In this document: positions 11,085 to 23,635 of the stretch, in pieces
How positions within the stretch are numbered: the stretch's first letter is position 1
Layout: every line of letters begins with the position of its first letter
Assembly: GCF_030269925.1 (NCBI RefSeq)
Contig: NC_085127.1
Location: 5,277,501-5,341,500, forward strand
Source: Bombyx mori
Lineage: Eukaryota > Arthropoda > Insecta > Lepidoptera > Bombycidae
Direction of reading: 5' to 3'
DNA: 64,000 nt
Notes under the pieces: generated by a model
Seen by the model: the letters and a program-made list of their open reading frames with translations, nothing else
The model's database searches: none
What the model was told of the DNA's origin: nothing
Translations under genes and position numbers: made by a program

Positions 11085-11385
11085 TATTTTTTATTGCCGC
11101 CTTATTGACAAGATAGGTAATAGCGCTTAGGAAACAGCAAAAAAGGAAGCTAATTCCAGAGCCATATGGTACGTGGCAGAAAATATCTCTGGAAACATAC
11201 GATCAACGCAGTGCTTCTAGGTAGTATAGATGATGTCTGCTTCGGTGGCGGTGAAAATGAGATGATGGGATCTTTTCAAGCAATTCCTCAGAGCCCTCGT
11301 GGGCCGCAGCCCGTGGAACACAGTACAAAACGCAGCGAGAACCGGAGTCCCGCTTTTCTTCGGAGTCCTCTTTTTATAACGTAAA
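11085..11385 (-). mobile_element. Remnant of the jockey/CR1-type LINE
   Basis: Aligns by eye with 6650-6880 of the full-length element (for example 'atggtacgtggcagaaa', 'attcctcagagc', 'gagaaccggagtcc'). Truncated, with an internal deletion near the 3' end and disrupted frames, so noncoding. Confidence 0.7.
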
Positions 11386-11419
11386 AAATTTCACCCATTT
11401 AAACATGGTACTATAATCA

Positions 11420-11600
11420 TATCATCATTCTCCTGCCTTTTCCCAGTCACGTGGGGTCGGCGCAACATGTTTTCTCTTTCCATACTCTTCTGTCATATAC
11501 CATTTCTTCGCTTACTCCCCTCTTACACATAACGTCTTTCACGTAATTCATCCATTTTTTCTTAGGTCAACCTCTTCCTCCTGGTACTACGAGTATAACC
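11420..11600 (-). mobile_element. RTE-like LINE 3' end remnant
   Basis: Shares 'tcatcattctcctgcc', 'ggggtcggcgcaaca' and 'atccattttttcttagg' with the better preserved copy at 19135-19547, in the same orientation. The 5' side decays into unique sequence. Confidence 0.65.
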
Positions 11601-12670
11601 ATAATTATCAATAAAAGACAAACCCGCTGAGTTCGTTACGCCGGTTCATTTCAGGATTTCACTTGGAGACGCTTATAAAGTTAAGATAAGTTTTGGAATT
11701 GGACAATTATATTATGCCGAAATTTAGGTAGAAATAAATTTGTTGACGCGAAGTCAGATATTCTTAAGCATAATACCGAAGACCTAGAACTAAATAACAG
11801 ATGATTAGATTATGGTCTTATTGGATGAAGGGAATTATTTAAATCCAATAATAATAATAGTAATAATAATGCATTTCTAAATTCTTGAGCGTGTGTCTCC
11901 TGTTTATTCCAATATCGTAATGGAAGGCGATAGAAATAAAAACAAAAATACTTTAGGATAGATACAATAATCATATCCACTTCCCGCTGTGTACGCTGTC
12001 ATTCTCAGTTGGATGCGTTTGACACCAGATCACTAAAGCCCGCTAATACGAATATCACTCAAAATGTCACATTGGCTTGGATGCGATAACATGTCGAAAT
12101 GTCCAGTGAATACATTTGATTAGCAAGCACGAGACATGGACGTATGTACGTAAGCCATGCCCATGACGAAGGAGTAATAAGAATTGAACATGCATAAAAA
12201 TGTAATTTGGGTAATTACTGTACAATCGAGATACAGACCACAAGTTTCAAGGAGGAGTTCATATTGTAGTGACTATGGGCTTTTGTGCCCACTGAACACC
12301 AGTTGGAGCTGAACTCGCTCATCAGTCTAATCAATAAAACAAAAAAGCTCGTCTGATTTAAATCGATAACATAAGTTAATTGTTATCCTTATAGTCATTG
12401 CCTTTGATAGTGACAGTTATTCCAGTCAAGCAAACAGTAGTGTTGCGCCGACATGCATAATTATAAATAACTATATGTATAGCTAAATTTGAAAAATAAA
12501 GAAAATTGACATCTGTAATTAAAATCATGCGTCATTGATGTAGTCGAAGTTAACTAAATATGCGTTATTAAGGTCGAAAAATACTGTTCAGATCTTGATG
12601 ACATTAAATGGGATGGGAATAACATACATTAAAAATAGTCGAATTGAGATTTTTTTTTAAGTCAGTTAAA
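11601..12670. other. AT-rich noncoding DNA with a Bm1 tail
   Basis: No gene was seen. A diverged plus-strand Bm1 3' end lies at about 12245-12350 ('actgaacaccag', 'gaactcgctc', 'tctaatcaataaaac'). Confidence 0.5.
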
Positions 12671-12674
12671 ATAA

Positions 12675-12800
12675 TGTTTTTTTATTTTTATTTTATTGCC
12701 CTTGTAGGCAGACGAGCATACGGCCCACCTGATGGTGAGTGGTTACCGTCGCCCATGGACTTCAGCAATGCCAGGGGCAGAGCCAATCCGCTGCCTACCG
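12675..12800 (-). mobile_element. 3' end of the jockey/CR1-type LINE
   Basis: A strongly 5'-truncated copy: T-rich tail, then 'ttgtaggcagacgagcata' and 'cttcagcaatgccaggggc', the same terminal block as at 6500-6600. It stops after about 120 bases. Confidence 0.8.
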
Positions 12801-13760
12801 CTATTAACGTGTGTTTGTCGCTGAAGTCATATAAATGGCTGGACCAATTTTAATTTTTTTTTATGTATAAATTGATCAGATATACAATTAAGCCCGTTAG
12901 GTACAAAAATATACAACAAATTGAGTCAAAATACCTACGGCAAAAAACCAAGCGAGCTCTGAAAGAATTCATAAAAAGTAGGGATTCTCCTCAAACATAC
13001 CTCTTACACTAAATGTACTTAAATTACGGTAGCTGCTTCCACAAAAATACCTTAATTGAAATTCCCTTTGGTTTAATTAAATAAAACTTAATTAGGTTTT
13101 GGCAAACAATTTTCGTTTTATTGTTCCAATCTTCAAGAAAGTGCGTGGTACTTAACTGTTTCTTGTGCTACATTTTAATTACTTTCGCGTTTTTTTTTAA
13201 TTACTGAATTGGCTTTGATTTTTTTTAACTTATATTTTATTTTACTTTTCGGTAAATTTTACATGTATTTTCATGTAGGAGAGATCCAAATTACTAATTC
13301 CTTAAAAAACCTACTTAAAGTATACTAGGAAAACACCAATTTGTTAAAAAATATTCACACGCCATCTGTGTTAGGTCTGTGATACCCTCACAAATCAGAT
13401 TTTTGAACGTATCTATTACGTAATTACGTACAGAAATTCGAGTACAAGTAAAATATGTTAAATGATAATTTATTATTCTGAATACTTCTGTTCGGACAAT
13501 GACCGAAATTCCACGAAATATAGATTTCTTGGAATCGGTGAGTGATTATCATAGAATAATCATCAAAACCTCAAAGCTTAGTTACGTTTTATCTGTTACA
13601 TATTCTCTTTTATAGTCATCGACTTTTGATAAATATAACTATTATTGGAACTATTACTCCAAAAAAAATAGATAGCTATACACAAAAATAAGGAAATCAC
13701 TTGACAGCACCCAATCAAGGAAATGTTGGAAAATGTTTTGTCTTAGTTAGAATGTCGTTT
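12801..13760. other. AT-rich noncoding DNA
   Basis: No gene or identifiable repeat was seen. Confidence 0.45.
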
Positions 13761-13761
13761 T

Positions 13762-13890
13762 TCAATTCCTTTCCAGGTCTGCACGGGTGGTGGTGGTACA
13801 TTCCTTTCCAGGTAGGTACCACCACCCGTGCAGACTCACAAGAGGTCCTACTACCAGTAATACCATCAGTAATTACGCAAATTATAAATT
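13762..13890 (-). mobile_element. Bm1 fragment with small inverted duplication
   Basis: A minus-strand Bm1 piece ('gtgcagactcacaagaggtc', 'taattacgcaaat') is preceded by an inverted partial copy of its own 'gtaccaccacccgtgcagac' box. The word 'attcctttccagg' occurs twice, before and between the two arms. Confidence 0.65.
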
Positions 13891-14568
13891 AATATGATTT
13901 TTTCATAGTTGTTACATGTTTTTGGTTAATTCCATACCCTGGTTAGTTCTAAATGGTTTGAAGTTAGCTTAATTTACGTCAAGACGTTTTACTGCCCGGT
14001 GGGAGTAAAATGTTGTTAAACATTCCGAGTTAAGTATGCTCATTTAATTTAAAACCTCTTAAAACTTGCACTGGTAAAGGAGATAAGAGAGAGAAAATTT
14101 TTCGGTTAAATTTTTTAATTTCGGTGAATTTATATTCAAATTTTTATAAATGAGAAACCCGTTTTTATCAAATGAAATGTGTACCAAAAAATCTCTGTTA
14201 CCCCTCATTATTCTATTCATATTAAATTTTAATGTCATTGGCAAGTTAAGTGCACAAGAAAGTAATTCGATTTTTTTATATTAAAAAAGTGTGATGTGGC
14301 AATAGATATTATAGAATACCTAAATATCTTTTAGTGTTTGACAAAACTTGTATCGCGCTAACAACATTAGAAAATTTCCAAACAACAACATTGGATTCAG
14401 ACAGTATTAACATCACCTAGCAAAAAAAACCTTTGTAGCTGTCATTCCCAAAATCTTGATTTATATATCAGAAATCGGGCGTTTTACTTTTTGACGCAGA
14501 AATTAAATTACTTCCTTACAAAAATCAAATACGGGGATAAGATTCAAGTTTCATTTCAGAAAACCTGA

Positions 14569-14783
14569 TCATCATCATCATCATCATTTCAGCCTATCGC
14601 CGTCCACTGCTGAACATAGGCCTCTCCAATAGATTTCCAGTGCGACCGGTCCATTGCCACCTGCATCCAACGAGACCCAGCGCTTTTTACTAGGTCGTCG
14701 GTCCATCTAGTAGGTGGCCGTCCCACACTGCGCTTGCCAGTACGTGGTCGCCACTCCAGGATCTTTCTAAGTTTATTGTTAAG
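14569..14783 (-). mobile_element. RTE-like LINE 3' end with 10-bp TSD
   Basis: Begins with (atc)n, then 'tatcgccgtccactgctga' and 'taggcctctccaa', a frequent lepidopteran RTE-type 3' end. The direct repeat 'agaaaacctg' flanks it at 14559-14568 and 14784-14793. A 215-base 5'-truncated insertion without coding capacity. Confidence 0.75.
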
Positions 14784-14793
14784 AGAAAACCTG

Positions 14794-15870
14794 CTAGTGG
14801 TATAAAATTCAAATCCATTAAATCCTATCCTAAGCTATCTTAAACACTCTTCCGCGACATAATTTAATACAAAACGGCGAAGATTTCTCGTGAAAACTTT
14901 ATGAAAATTGACAATCTAGATGACACCCTCCGAGTTTAAAGTTTCCGAGTTTACGACGCTTTTGCTGGCACTTCGTAAGTCGTATTTTTAAAGTCTTCAG
15001 TTATATTCACCATCTGCTGCTGCAGTGTAATCTGATTAGTGCCGAAGCAGGATTTTAGGGTAAATTAACTTTCGCGAACACAGATTAAATTATATCTCGA
15101 CAAATTTATTATTGTCAATTACAATAAATTGTATTTGTTTGGTCGAGTACCATTTGTATCGCGGTATTTGTGATTTTTTTTTAAATAGAGCATTGTGTGA
15201 TTCTTAGAATTATTTTATTTTAACATTTTGAACAGATTTGTACGTTTTACTCCTAATTGAAGACAGCTATTGTGATTTCGCTTTAAAACGGTTTAACCAA
15301 AATATGTCATTTTTAATTTTAGCCAGTAATATTTCATTATTTTATTTCCAGCAAAAGTTAGTGACGTAACATACTAGGCCGTCTTTTACAGGGAATTTAA
15401 AAGTAAATTTTTTCATAACACATCTGAAGTTTTGTTTAATACAAAAAAAAAAAAATGTTATACGAAAAACTAGCCGAAAAACCCGAACCCAATATTAGTC
15501 CACGTCCAAACCAAATATTATTGGAATCGATAGGCGCGCACTGCACTAGAATAAAGTCCAATGATCGTGGAACTAATCAAGGGTCGCACACGATGAACGC
15601 CAGGTCCGCACTCAGGACGGCTGACACAGAATAAATAAATAACGAGAACCACAGACCCTCTTCAATCTGCGTCCGAACAAATAGAACAATTATTCGTCCC
15701 TTTGCGGTGGACGCGTATTTATTATTGACGCGAGTACGTGAATTTGTACGGCGACACGCAGATAAGCACTCTGTATTTATTTTAAAAGTGGTTTTATAAC
15801 ACTTTTTCAATACGAGATATCTTTGATTAAGTAAGTAAAAAAAATTAGTTTTTTTTTGCGGCAAATAGAT
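14794..15870. other. Noncoding DNA, one GC-richer patch
   Basis: Mostly AT-rich. A GC-richer patch at about 15575-15740 carries a minus-strand frame of 95 codons, but it has no recognisable domain or splice context, so I do not call a gene. Confidence 0.4.
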
Positions 15871-15879
15871 ACCTTACTG

Positions 15880-16125
15880 GTGGTAGGACCTCTTGTGAAT
15901 CCGCACGGGTAGGTACCACCACCCTGCCTATTTCTGCCGTGAAGCAGTAATGCGTTTCGGTTTGAAGGGTGGGACAGCCGTTGTAAGTATACTGAGACCT
16001 TAGAACTTATATCGTAAGGTGGGTGGCGCGTTTACGTTGTAGATTTCTATGGGCTCCAGTAACCACTTAACACCAGGTGGGCTGTAAGCTCCTCCACCCA
16101 TCTAAGTAATAAAAAAATTTAAAAA
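15880..16125 (+). mobile_element. Bm1 SINE, 5'-truncated, 9-bp TSD
   Basis: Clean body and tail copy on the plus strand, flanked by the direct repeat 'accttactg' (15871-15879 and 16126-16134). The head is missing. Confidence 0.88.
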
Positions 16126-16134
16126 ACCTTACTG

Positions 16135-19117
16135 CTGCCTATGTAATGCTTACGGCAGAAGTCTCTTCATTTCTCATTTGACTTTCAGTTGTGTTTCTGA
16201 TAAGCCCATGCAAATTTAAATGTTCATAATGGTCTAGAATCGATTGATATAGACACTGGAACTTGGAAGGACACATCGAATTTCGTCACGATCTTTTGAA
16301 ATTACACGTTGTTTAATAAAACTCAGAGTTTACAATAAATAAAAATGGTTTTTCGCAAATCCAAATTCACCTCTGTTTAAATTATTGTAATGCCGCTCTC
16401 AGATGGAAAATTTTAAGCCTCTCTGTCAAATGCTGCCAATCATTATACCCGTACGATCCAAATCCCCTGAGGTACTTCAATGTACATACGTCAAAAAACG
16501 AGAAAATGTTCCAAAGCTAATCTGGGGTCTATATTTATACTCTATCTGGAGCATCCTTATTGCGCCTTTAATATCCCCGTTACAGCGAATTATAGCTACC
16601 GTGGTCGGATAAAATTAAATATTCTTCGTTCGTGAATCAACTCGAAAGCGAAGTGTATTTCGAATTAATCTTATTACAGCATAACGTTTAATTTTACTAC
16701 TGAAATAAATTAATAACGTTGAAACAAAAGATTCAAACAAAATGTTTACGGAGAACATCGGTGTTATAATTATATTCGTTACAAAGCCTCAGGATTAATT
16801 CTTTGCGTGACTTCTGAAAAGTTTTGTTTGTTTTTGCGGTAGAGTTTTTTTGTTGTTGTTGTTCCTCGATTACCTCGAAAAATTTGACTTTTTTTTTTCA
16901 TTGCTCGAAATAACGTGGCGGCTACTAGCTACCTGAATATTTCGTTTCTTTCATTTAACTTTTTCACAGTAAAACAATTTCCTTTGCTTCGCAGAAAGTA
17001 AACAGGAAGAGAAAAGTAGTCGGCAGTCTCATTTTCGCAGAAGCTTGCGAAGATCAAAAGGGTGAAGATAAATACTACAAATTTAAATATATTCTTTATA
17101 ATATAATACTAAACTAGTGGAATCTTCGTGGCCTCAAGGATAGGACATACTCATGTATCGAGTAAAGCGACAACGCCGGTATTCAATTCCGTATTCAGAC
17201 ACCATTTTTTGTAATGAATTACCTAACTAATTAATGTATGTAGACGAATGAAGGATAACGAAGGATAGCCATAATATAGGAAGAACATCATTTAATAAAA
17301 ATAAAACCCGCATTTAATGTTCTTCTTCTAAGTCGGTCTTTTCATTGCTGAAGGTCGTGTCTAATTTGAAATGTTGACCACTCGATGCACAATGCTTCCT
17401 CACGGCTATAAAGACCGTCTTTATAATATCTATATCATAGCTCCTTTGAAAATAAATTTATACTAAAAAAAGTATTTGCAGCTAACCCACACGTCTGTGA
17501 TAAGTGGATGTGAGCTCCGCGTTTGCGTCGATACCACAACAACTTTGTACTTGTCTCATGCTATACCAGACTTGAATAAATGCGAATCGTTCGTGATTTG
17601 AATAACATAATGCTTAACACGGCTTCATTTATTTAAGTCGATGTTTGATTTGAGTGAAACATAACATGTACATGAACGTGGAAAGGAATGAATGAAAACA
17701 TCATTTCATAATGTTTGTAAAAAGAATCGTTATAATTAGTCTTTTGGGTCAGATTAGAATACGTTGCAGATTTTGTAGCTAGTTCTACCTTTGTCATGGG
17801 TAAGTCTGACAACGATTAAGGCAATTTAAGCCTTACGACACGATTAACACGAAAAACGATTGAAAACATGACGATAGTCAGTTCGGCTGCTAATTCAATT
17901 CTCCAAACTGCTACATTACCGTATCATTAATTTGTAGTAGTGGTTACTGCATCTGATTTTCCTACTTAATCTCTTCTACTTCCGTCTTATTTTAAGTTAG
18001 CTGAAATTATTTGAAATTTGTATTTATCCTAGGTGAGTTTTGAAGTTGTGTCGCTGTCTATGTCCATAGAACTTAGATCAACTAGAAATGCTCCAGCAGT
18101 ATTATTTGATATCTTGAGAATATATGTGGTATTTTAATTGGGATAAGAGAATTTGAGCCATTATTCTCCATCTATAGTAAACATTATGATATCGTATTTA
18201 GGAACGTTAACAATGCATTGTTTGAGATATTCGGTAGCCAAATTCGATGTACAATATGTTCACTAATTATACGATGGTATTAATACTTAAATGGTTATTT
18301 TATTATTAAATCATACATACATTCCTGGAAAAATGTATTTGGTACGCATAGATTTCGGGAAATGAAAAAACAAATGATTTTTGGATGTCGGTTTTCTGTA
18401 AAGGACAATGCCCATTTTCTTAGGGCGTTTGGGCCTCTAAAAAAAGTTGTCGGATCATGATAGTTTTAACTTAATTTGATAGAAAAAGAAATATCGTTTC
18501 ATATTCAGAAAACGATTTTTATATTCACACCCAGGTTTAAGAGAAATCTGTTTTTTTCTGCAGCTAAAATTAAGTTGTTAATTGTTTTCTTCGAAATCAA
18601 TAATCGCTCTCATCATTATTTACAGTATTAAATAAGTTAATTGTGGTTAATGTTGCTAGAAATAAGCACTTACGAACATTTATTATATATTATGAACACA
18701 TTTATGTCCCCTACATAAATGTGTTAAAATACTTTTAAGGATTCTTTATAATCAATGAAGAGTTCGACCTGTCAAAGTCTTAAAACGTCGAGGGGATTCA
18801 ATAGAAATTACGTTCCACGTGTAATGTGAATACGCTAATTAATATTATAGTTTTACTGTTATCAAAACTTCGAAGGAAAATTATTAAGTTCAAAGAGTTT
18901 TTTGTAATAGTTCGCAGACAAAGTCACGGCACATTTGTTTTGAATCAGTTAATTTTATTCAATAATTAATTTATGTTTATTTTATTTTATTCAAAGGCAA
19001 TTTTCAAACTATTACCTATTTTTATGTTCTTTTTCTTCGACTTGTCAATTGGTAAATCGATGGTACCTAGCCCTGCAGACTCGAAAATATGAAACACGAA
19101 GATTTTCGTTGTTGAAG
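16135..19117. other. AT-rich noncoding DNA
   Basis: No gene was recognised. A plus-strand fragment resembling the Bm1 tRNA-like head lies at about 17116-17205 ('ttcgtggcctcaaggatagg', 'cggtattcaattccg'). Confidence 0.5.
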
Positions 19118-19134
19118 TCACCATTAAATACGAT

Positions 19135-19547
19135 CATCATCATCATTCTCCTGCCCTTCTCCCAGTTACCTGGGGTCGGCGCAACATATTTTCTCCTTCC
19201 ATACTCTTCTATTATATACCATTTCTTCGCTCACTCCCCTCTTATCCATATCGTATTTCACGTAATCCATCCATTTCTTCTTAGGTCTTCCTCTTCCTCT
19301 ATATCCTTCCACATTCATAGTTAACATTTTCTTACCAACCTCATTTTCATTTCGTCTCATCACATGTCCATACCATCCGAAACGCGCACTTCTCAGCTTC
19401 TCTGTCACAGGTGCCACTTTCAGACTTCCTCTAACATATTCATTCCGTATTATATCCATTCTCGTTACTCCACACATCCACCGCAACATTCGCATCCCTG
19501 CTGCATGCAATCGCCTTTCATTCATCAATGAAATACGATATTACCAT
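19135..19547 (-). mobile_element. RTE-like LINE 3' fragment with 17-bp TSD
   Basis: A 5'-truncated copy ending in (atc)n. It is flanked by 'tcaccattaaatacgat' at 19118-19134 and 19548-19564. At the 5' junction a short extra 'aaatacgatatta' repeats the adjacent flank, as if the end joining copied local sequence. Confidence 0.82.
19166..19528 (-). pseudogene. C-terminal piece of LINE reverse transcriptase
   Basis: A frame of about 120 codons with 'HAAGMRMLRWMCGVTRMD', 'RFGWYGHVMRR' and 'GRGRPKKKWMDYVKYDM', the conserved tail downstream of the RT in many insect RTE-type LINEs. No catalytic part is present. The first Met is internal to the protein. Confidence 0.8.
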
Positions 19548-19564
19548 TCACCATTAAATACGAT

Positions 19565-20199
19565 ATTAAGTGTAATTTTGCTGATTTTAAGGTAAAGAAT
19601 ATAGACAGTAAAATAAATAGATTTAAAATATAGCAATAACAAGAAGTATAGAGAGAGCGTGACCAGACAGCTTGTGCAAGGATTTCACAACTAAATTCTA
19701 TTCCATAACTCTGAGACAACTTTATTGGGCAGTTATCGTAATAGAATTCAATTTTTCAAATACAATTTATTTTGTATTTTATGTTTCAGCGATAACGGTC
19801 GCGCATTTTGGAGAATTTATTACCTAACGTCGTGATGACTAGTTGGTAGAAAGTCGAGAATCTATCGATCTAAGAATATTTTGACTTAGAATTTAAAATA
19901 CAATCGTAAAATACAATTTCATTCGCGATATTTATCAGTTCTATCTCGATGCTATTAACGAACTGGTTGGAAGTGGACACTCCATAATACGCGAGTTAGG
20001 CGTTAGAGTTAGATGGAAGTCTAACCTGGAGAATAAGGTCTATCTTTGAATAGAACTGTATGGGTAGTATTTGGGAAGCAACATATAATTTTTTTCGTCA
20101 CTAATATCGCGTTCAAGACTTTGATCAGTGTATGTGTTGCCAACGGTAATTGATTGCAGACGAATTGAGACGTGGTCTTTCACAACAGACATCATCAGA
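19565..20199. other. AT-rich noncoding DNA
   Basis: Nothing recognisable was seen. Confidence 0.4.
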
Positions 20200-20480
20200 T
20201 GGGAAAAACATTGAAATAAGAATGAAAAGTTTTATGGTCGAGGATCGAACAATAAATTCGGAGTTGATGGTAGCTAGAAGATAAAACCGGAAGAATTGCA
20301 AAGCTGATTACAAAGAGGTGCATTGGTCATAGAAGAGATGGCTCTTTGACCCACAAGTTTATCAAGTGGCAACAATCCAGATGGCGCGTAACGTTAGTAA
20401 ATCCCAAGACAAGGACTACCTATAAGCTACGAGCTGAATGCAGAAAGTGCAGTACTGGCCATTTACGTTAACCTTGGAAG
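20200..20480 (+). mobile_element. Possible decayed LINE C-terminus
   Basis: Translation in one frame gives 'RIAKLITKRCIGHRRDG' followed by 'FIKWQQSRWRV', reminiscent of the 'RIAKLKWQWAGHxxRR' block of RTE-type LINEs. Frames are broken and similarity is weak. Confidence 0.35.
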
Positions 20481-21081
20481 CCTTACAAATAATAAATTAG
20501 ATGAATCTAATTTAGTAATTGTCTACGGTAAATATGCCTACAGGGATTTGGAATACAAAACAAATTGCGCGACTGTTAGCCACAATGGGTATCGCACGAG
20601 AAAAGAGAACGATTAATTTGATGGGTGTTACAATAAGCCTCCTTTGGGAAACAAAGCAGAGAATTTAAAGGCGTCATGTGTTGTGTTATGTAAATGTATT
20701 GTTGTCGCTTTGTGATTTCGAGAGTTGGCTGTTGAATAAAGTTATTCTTAATTAAAAATACTTTTACGGTTTTGAAGTAGGTATGTCTGTATTGTTTACG
20801 ATGTTTTAAATATTTTAAACTTTTCGCTGTCACAGTCGATTAAGATCGAAGATATTCAATTAATTAAGACCTTTTTCGTCGGCATTTGAATATTACTGTT
20901 TTTTTTTAAAAGAAATTTTGCCAGACTTTTCATTTCACACAGAACAATTGAATAGTTTAACTAAAGTAATATTATGTTAAAATTATTGTCGAACATATAT
21001 ATGGTTGTTGTGGGTAAGATTTTTATTTTTATTCAAGTAACTATAGTTTGGAGTACAGTACCACAATTATTATTATTATTA

Positions 21082-21492
21082 CTAGAGGTCCTGCCGTAGT
21101 CGAAATTCGACTATAATTAATTGGAATTGTAAGTTTGTACACTATTATGATTGTATTTTGTACTTCTATAATCACAAATTTCGCCAAAACTACACTATAA
21201 AAAATATTAACAAAGGCAAACAATATTTAATCTATTCTCAATTTGACAACAGTCGCCAAGAACAAAAGTTTGACAATAAATAGTATGCATGCGTGTGTGG
21301 GTCAAATACATGGTATGTAGTGTGTGCAAGTTTTTCTTTATTGATTTAATGTATCTTTTATTTAAAAAAATATTAGCACTGTGCACTTCTTCTCTATATT
21401 CTCTATAAGTGTGGGGAATTTCATACTCCTCCGTCCGCGCAATTTCCGTAAAAAGGGATACAAAGTTTTTGCTTCACGTATTAATATATAGA
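21082..21492 (-). mobile_element. Non-autonomous Helitron
   Basis: Minus orientation. The 5' end is TC followed by 'tatatattaatacgtgaagc', and the 3' end is CTAG. The flanking bases are A before TC and T after CTAG, the Helitron insertion signature. Length is 411 bases and it has no coding capacity. The subterminal 'agtcgaaattcgact' is a small palindrome that could be the 3' hairpin. Confidence 0.85.
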
Positions 21493-21763
21493 TTATTAAC
21501 GATTACCGAACTCTTGAAGACACATGTAGATAACAGTTCGTAATCTAAAGCTGCATCTTAATGTTCTGATTGTATCCAGATAATTTATTATTATGCAAGA
21601 TAAGCTCTCTTTGGTAATCAAAGTTCAAAAATGTATTTGTGTTTATCAATGCTTCCGAGAACCCGTTAATTGACCAACAAAAAGCTACACACTTATTGCA
21701 CAGATTCGTGAAAATTAGTTCGCCTAGTTTATTGTATATTCCGCCTGTCACTCCGAGACATCT

Positions 21764-21971
21764 TTTTTTTATAGCCTAGGTGGGTGGACGAGCTCACGGC
21801 CCACCTGATGTTAAGTAGTTACCTTGAGATATGAGTTCTAACGTCTCTGTTTTTACAATACAACGGCTGCCCCACGCTTCAAACCGAAACCACATTCACT
21901 GTTTAACGGCAGAAATAGGCAGGGTGGTGGTATCTATCCGTGGGAACTCACCAGACGTTCTATAACCAGTA
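21764..21971 (-). mobile_element. Bm1 SINE, 5'-truncated
   Basis: Reverse body and tail, with 'gtgggtggacgagctcac' and 'ggcagaaataggcagggtgg'. A 6-bp repeat 'acatct' flanks it (21758-21763 and 21972-21977). About 30 bases in the middle of the body are missing. Confidence 0.8.
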
Positions 21972-21977
21972 ACATCT

Positions 21978-22858
21978 AGTCAAAACCTAAATACTTCTTT
22001 TATGGCTGTTGCCCTTCGAACCGGGTTAACAGATTTCTCCGTGGCAGGAATGCGCTTTATCATAATATACTCTAGCCATAAATAGAACACTAAATATTAG
22101 TATTTCTTCCAAAATTAAATTATGTTACGTTTTCGGGAATCTAACGATATTTTCGTCTAAAATTTCATGTCTTAACGAATCAAAGTAGTCCTCAATGGTT
22201 CCTTTTTAATTTTCCACCAGCTTGTCCAGAATGAAAAAGTTCTTAGTTTATCGTACAACAAATAAATTAACATTTAAATTGTTTTTCGGCCTAATATTTG
22301 CATTACAAAGAGTCACGTAATGGTGCGTCTAGTTTGGGTTTAAATATACCACAGTCTAAATTTTTGCAGTACGGTGACAGTCATATTGTTATTAAAACGG
22401 CAAATAGCAAGACCATTGTTTTAAAATGAAATAAACAATTTCTTTTTTCCTTGCACTCTCATCCAATTATGAGCTACATAATAATGTATGGATGTTCAAA
22501 AGTCTCTAGCGAAGTTAGTTTAAATCAATTACAAAACTCGACCCGAACAGACATCCAAGAAAGTGAGTTAAAATAATGTTCAACTAACAATGCACGTGAA
22601 TGAAATGCAATGGAATTTCAGTGTCATTTTTTTTTTAAGAAAAACTAACCTTAACAATTAGGAATAAGGTGTACCTAGTCCTAGCGTATGATGTATGTTA
22701 TGCCTTTCTCACCTTTTAAAAAATACCATTATTTAAAAAAGGAACTTAGCGCGAAGTTTGTATATCGAGCCAACTTTATTTGTCATTTTGTTTACATTTA
22801 TAAATGTTTTGTGCTTGTTTTGAAATATATGAACTTGTAAATCTTATCTAATCACGTT
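21978..22858. other. AT-rich noncoding DNA
   Basis: No gene was seen. Confidence 0.4.
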
Positions 22859-23105
22859 ATGGTAGGGGATCTTGTGAGCTGGTACGAGTGTGTATCACCA
22901 CTCTGCCTATTTGTGGCGTGAAGTAGCGATGCAGTCCAGCTTATAACCTGGGATAGCGGCTATCCGATAGTCGTAATACTAATCAGTCGAGTCTTAGGCT
23001 ATATATGATAAGATGGGTGGTGAAATTCACGTAGTGATGCCTATGTACTCCACTAATCAATTAAGACAAGCTGGGTCAGGGCTCGTAAAGGCACTTAAGC
23101 AACAA
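22859..23105 (+). mobile_element. Old diverged Bm1 SINE
   Basis: The order of Bm1 blocks is retained ('ccactctgcctatttgtggc', 'agatgggtgg', 'agctgggtcagggctcgt') with heavy divergence. Confidence 0.55.
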
Positions 23106-23217
23106 AAGGATGAAATTATGTATAATTCAAGGCAAATCGAAGACTTTTTAAGTACAACAAGAGGCATGTATAGTGGTTTTAACAGAACGGTGTTTCATTT
23201 ACATACATTTACCGACA

Positions 23218-23635
23218 CTAATGGTCGCCCAACGGTCGAAACTCGACCATAATTCATTTAAATTTTAAGTCTGAACATTACTTTGACTCTATTGTCACAT
23301 TTCTATAATCATCATTGTTCTTTATTCACAGATTTCGCCACTATAGACAAATATTTTTCAAGACAAACATTAATTAATCTATTCTCAATTTGACCACAGA
23401 CTTTACCAATAAAAAAAGAGTATATAGGCGTGTGTGTGTGTGTGTGTCAAATACACGGTAGTGTGTGTAATGTTTTTTTATTAATTAAATGTATTTGTTA
23501 TGCATAATTTAAAAAACATATTATTATTAGCTTTCTACACTCCGTCTCTACAACTGGAAAATTTCATTCTCCTCCGTCTGCGTATTTTTTTTTGTAAAAG
23601 GAGTACAAACTTTTATTCACGTATTAATATATAGA
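23218..23635 (-). mobile_element. Non-autonomous Helitron, diverged
   Basis: Same family as 21082-21492. The 5' TC-tatatattaatacgtgaa end lies at the 23635 side. The 3' terminal tetranucleotide has mutated (TTAG when read in the element direction). It contains a (GT)n run near 23430. Confidence 0.75.

Noticed and set aside
15577..15864. 95-codon minus-strand frame
   Set aside because: No homology that I recognise, no splice partners, mostly AT-rich; treated as chance.
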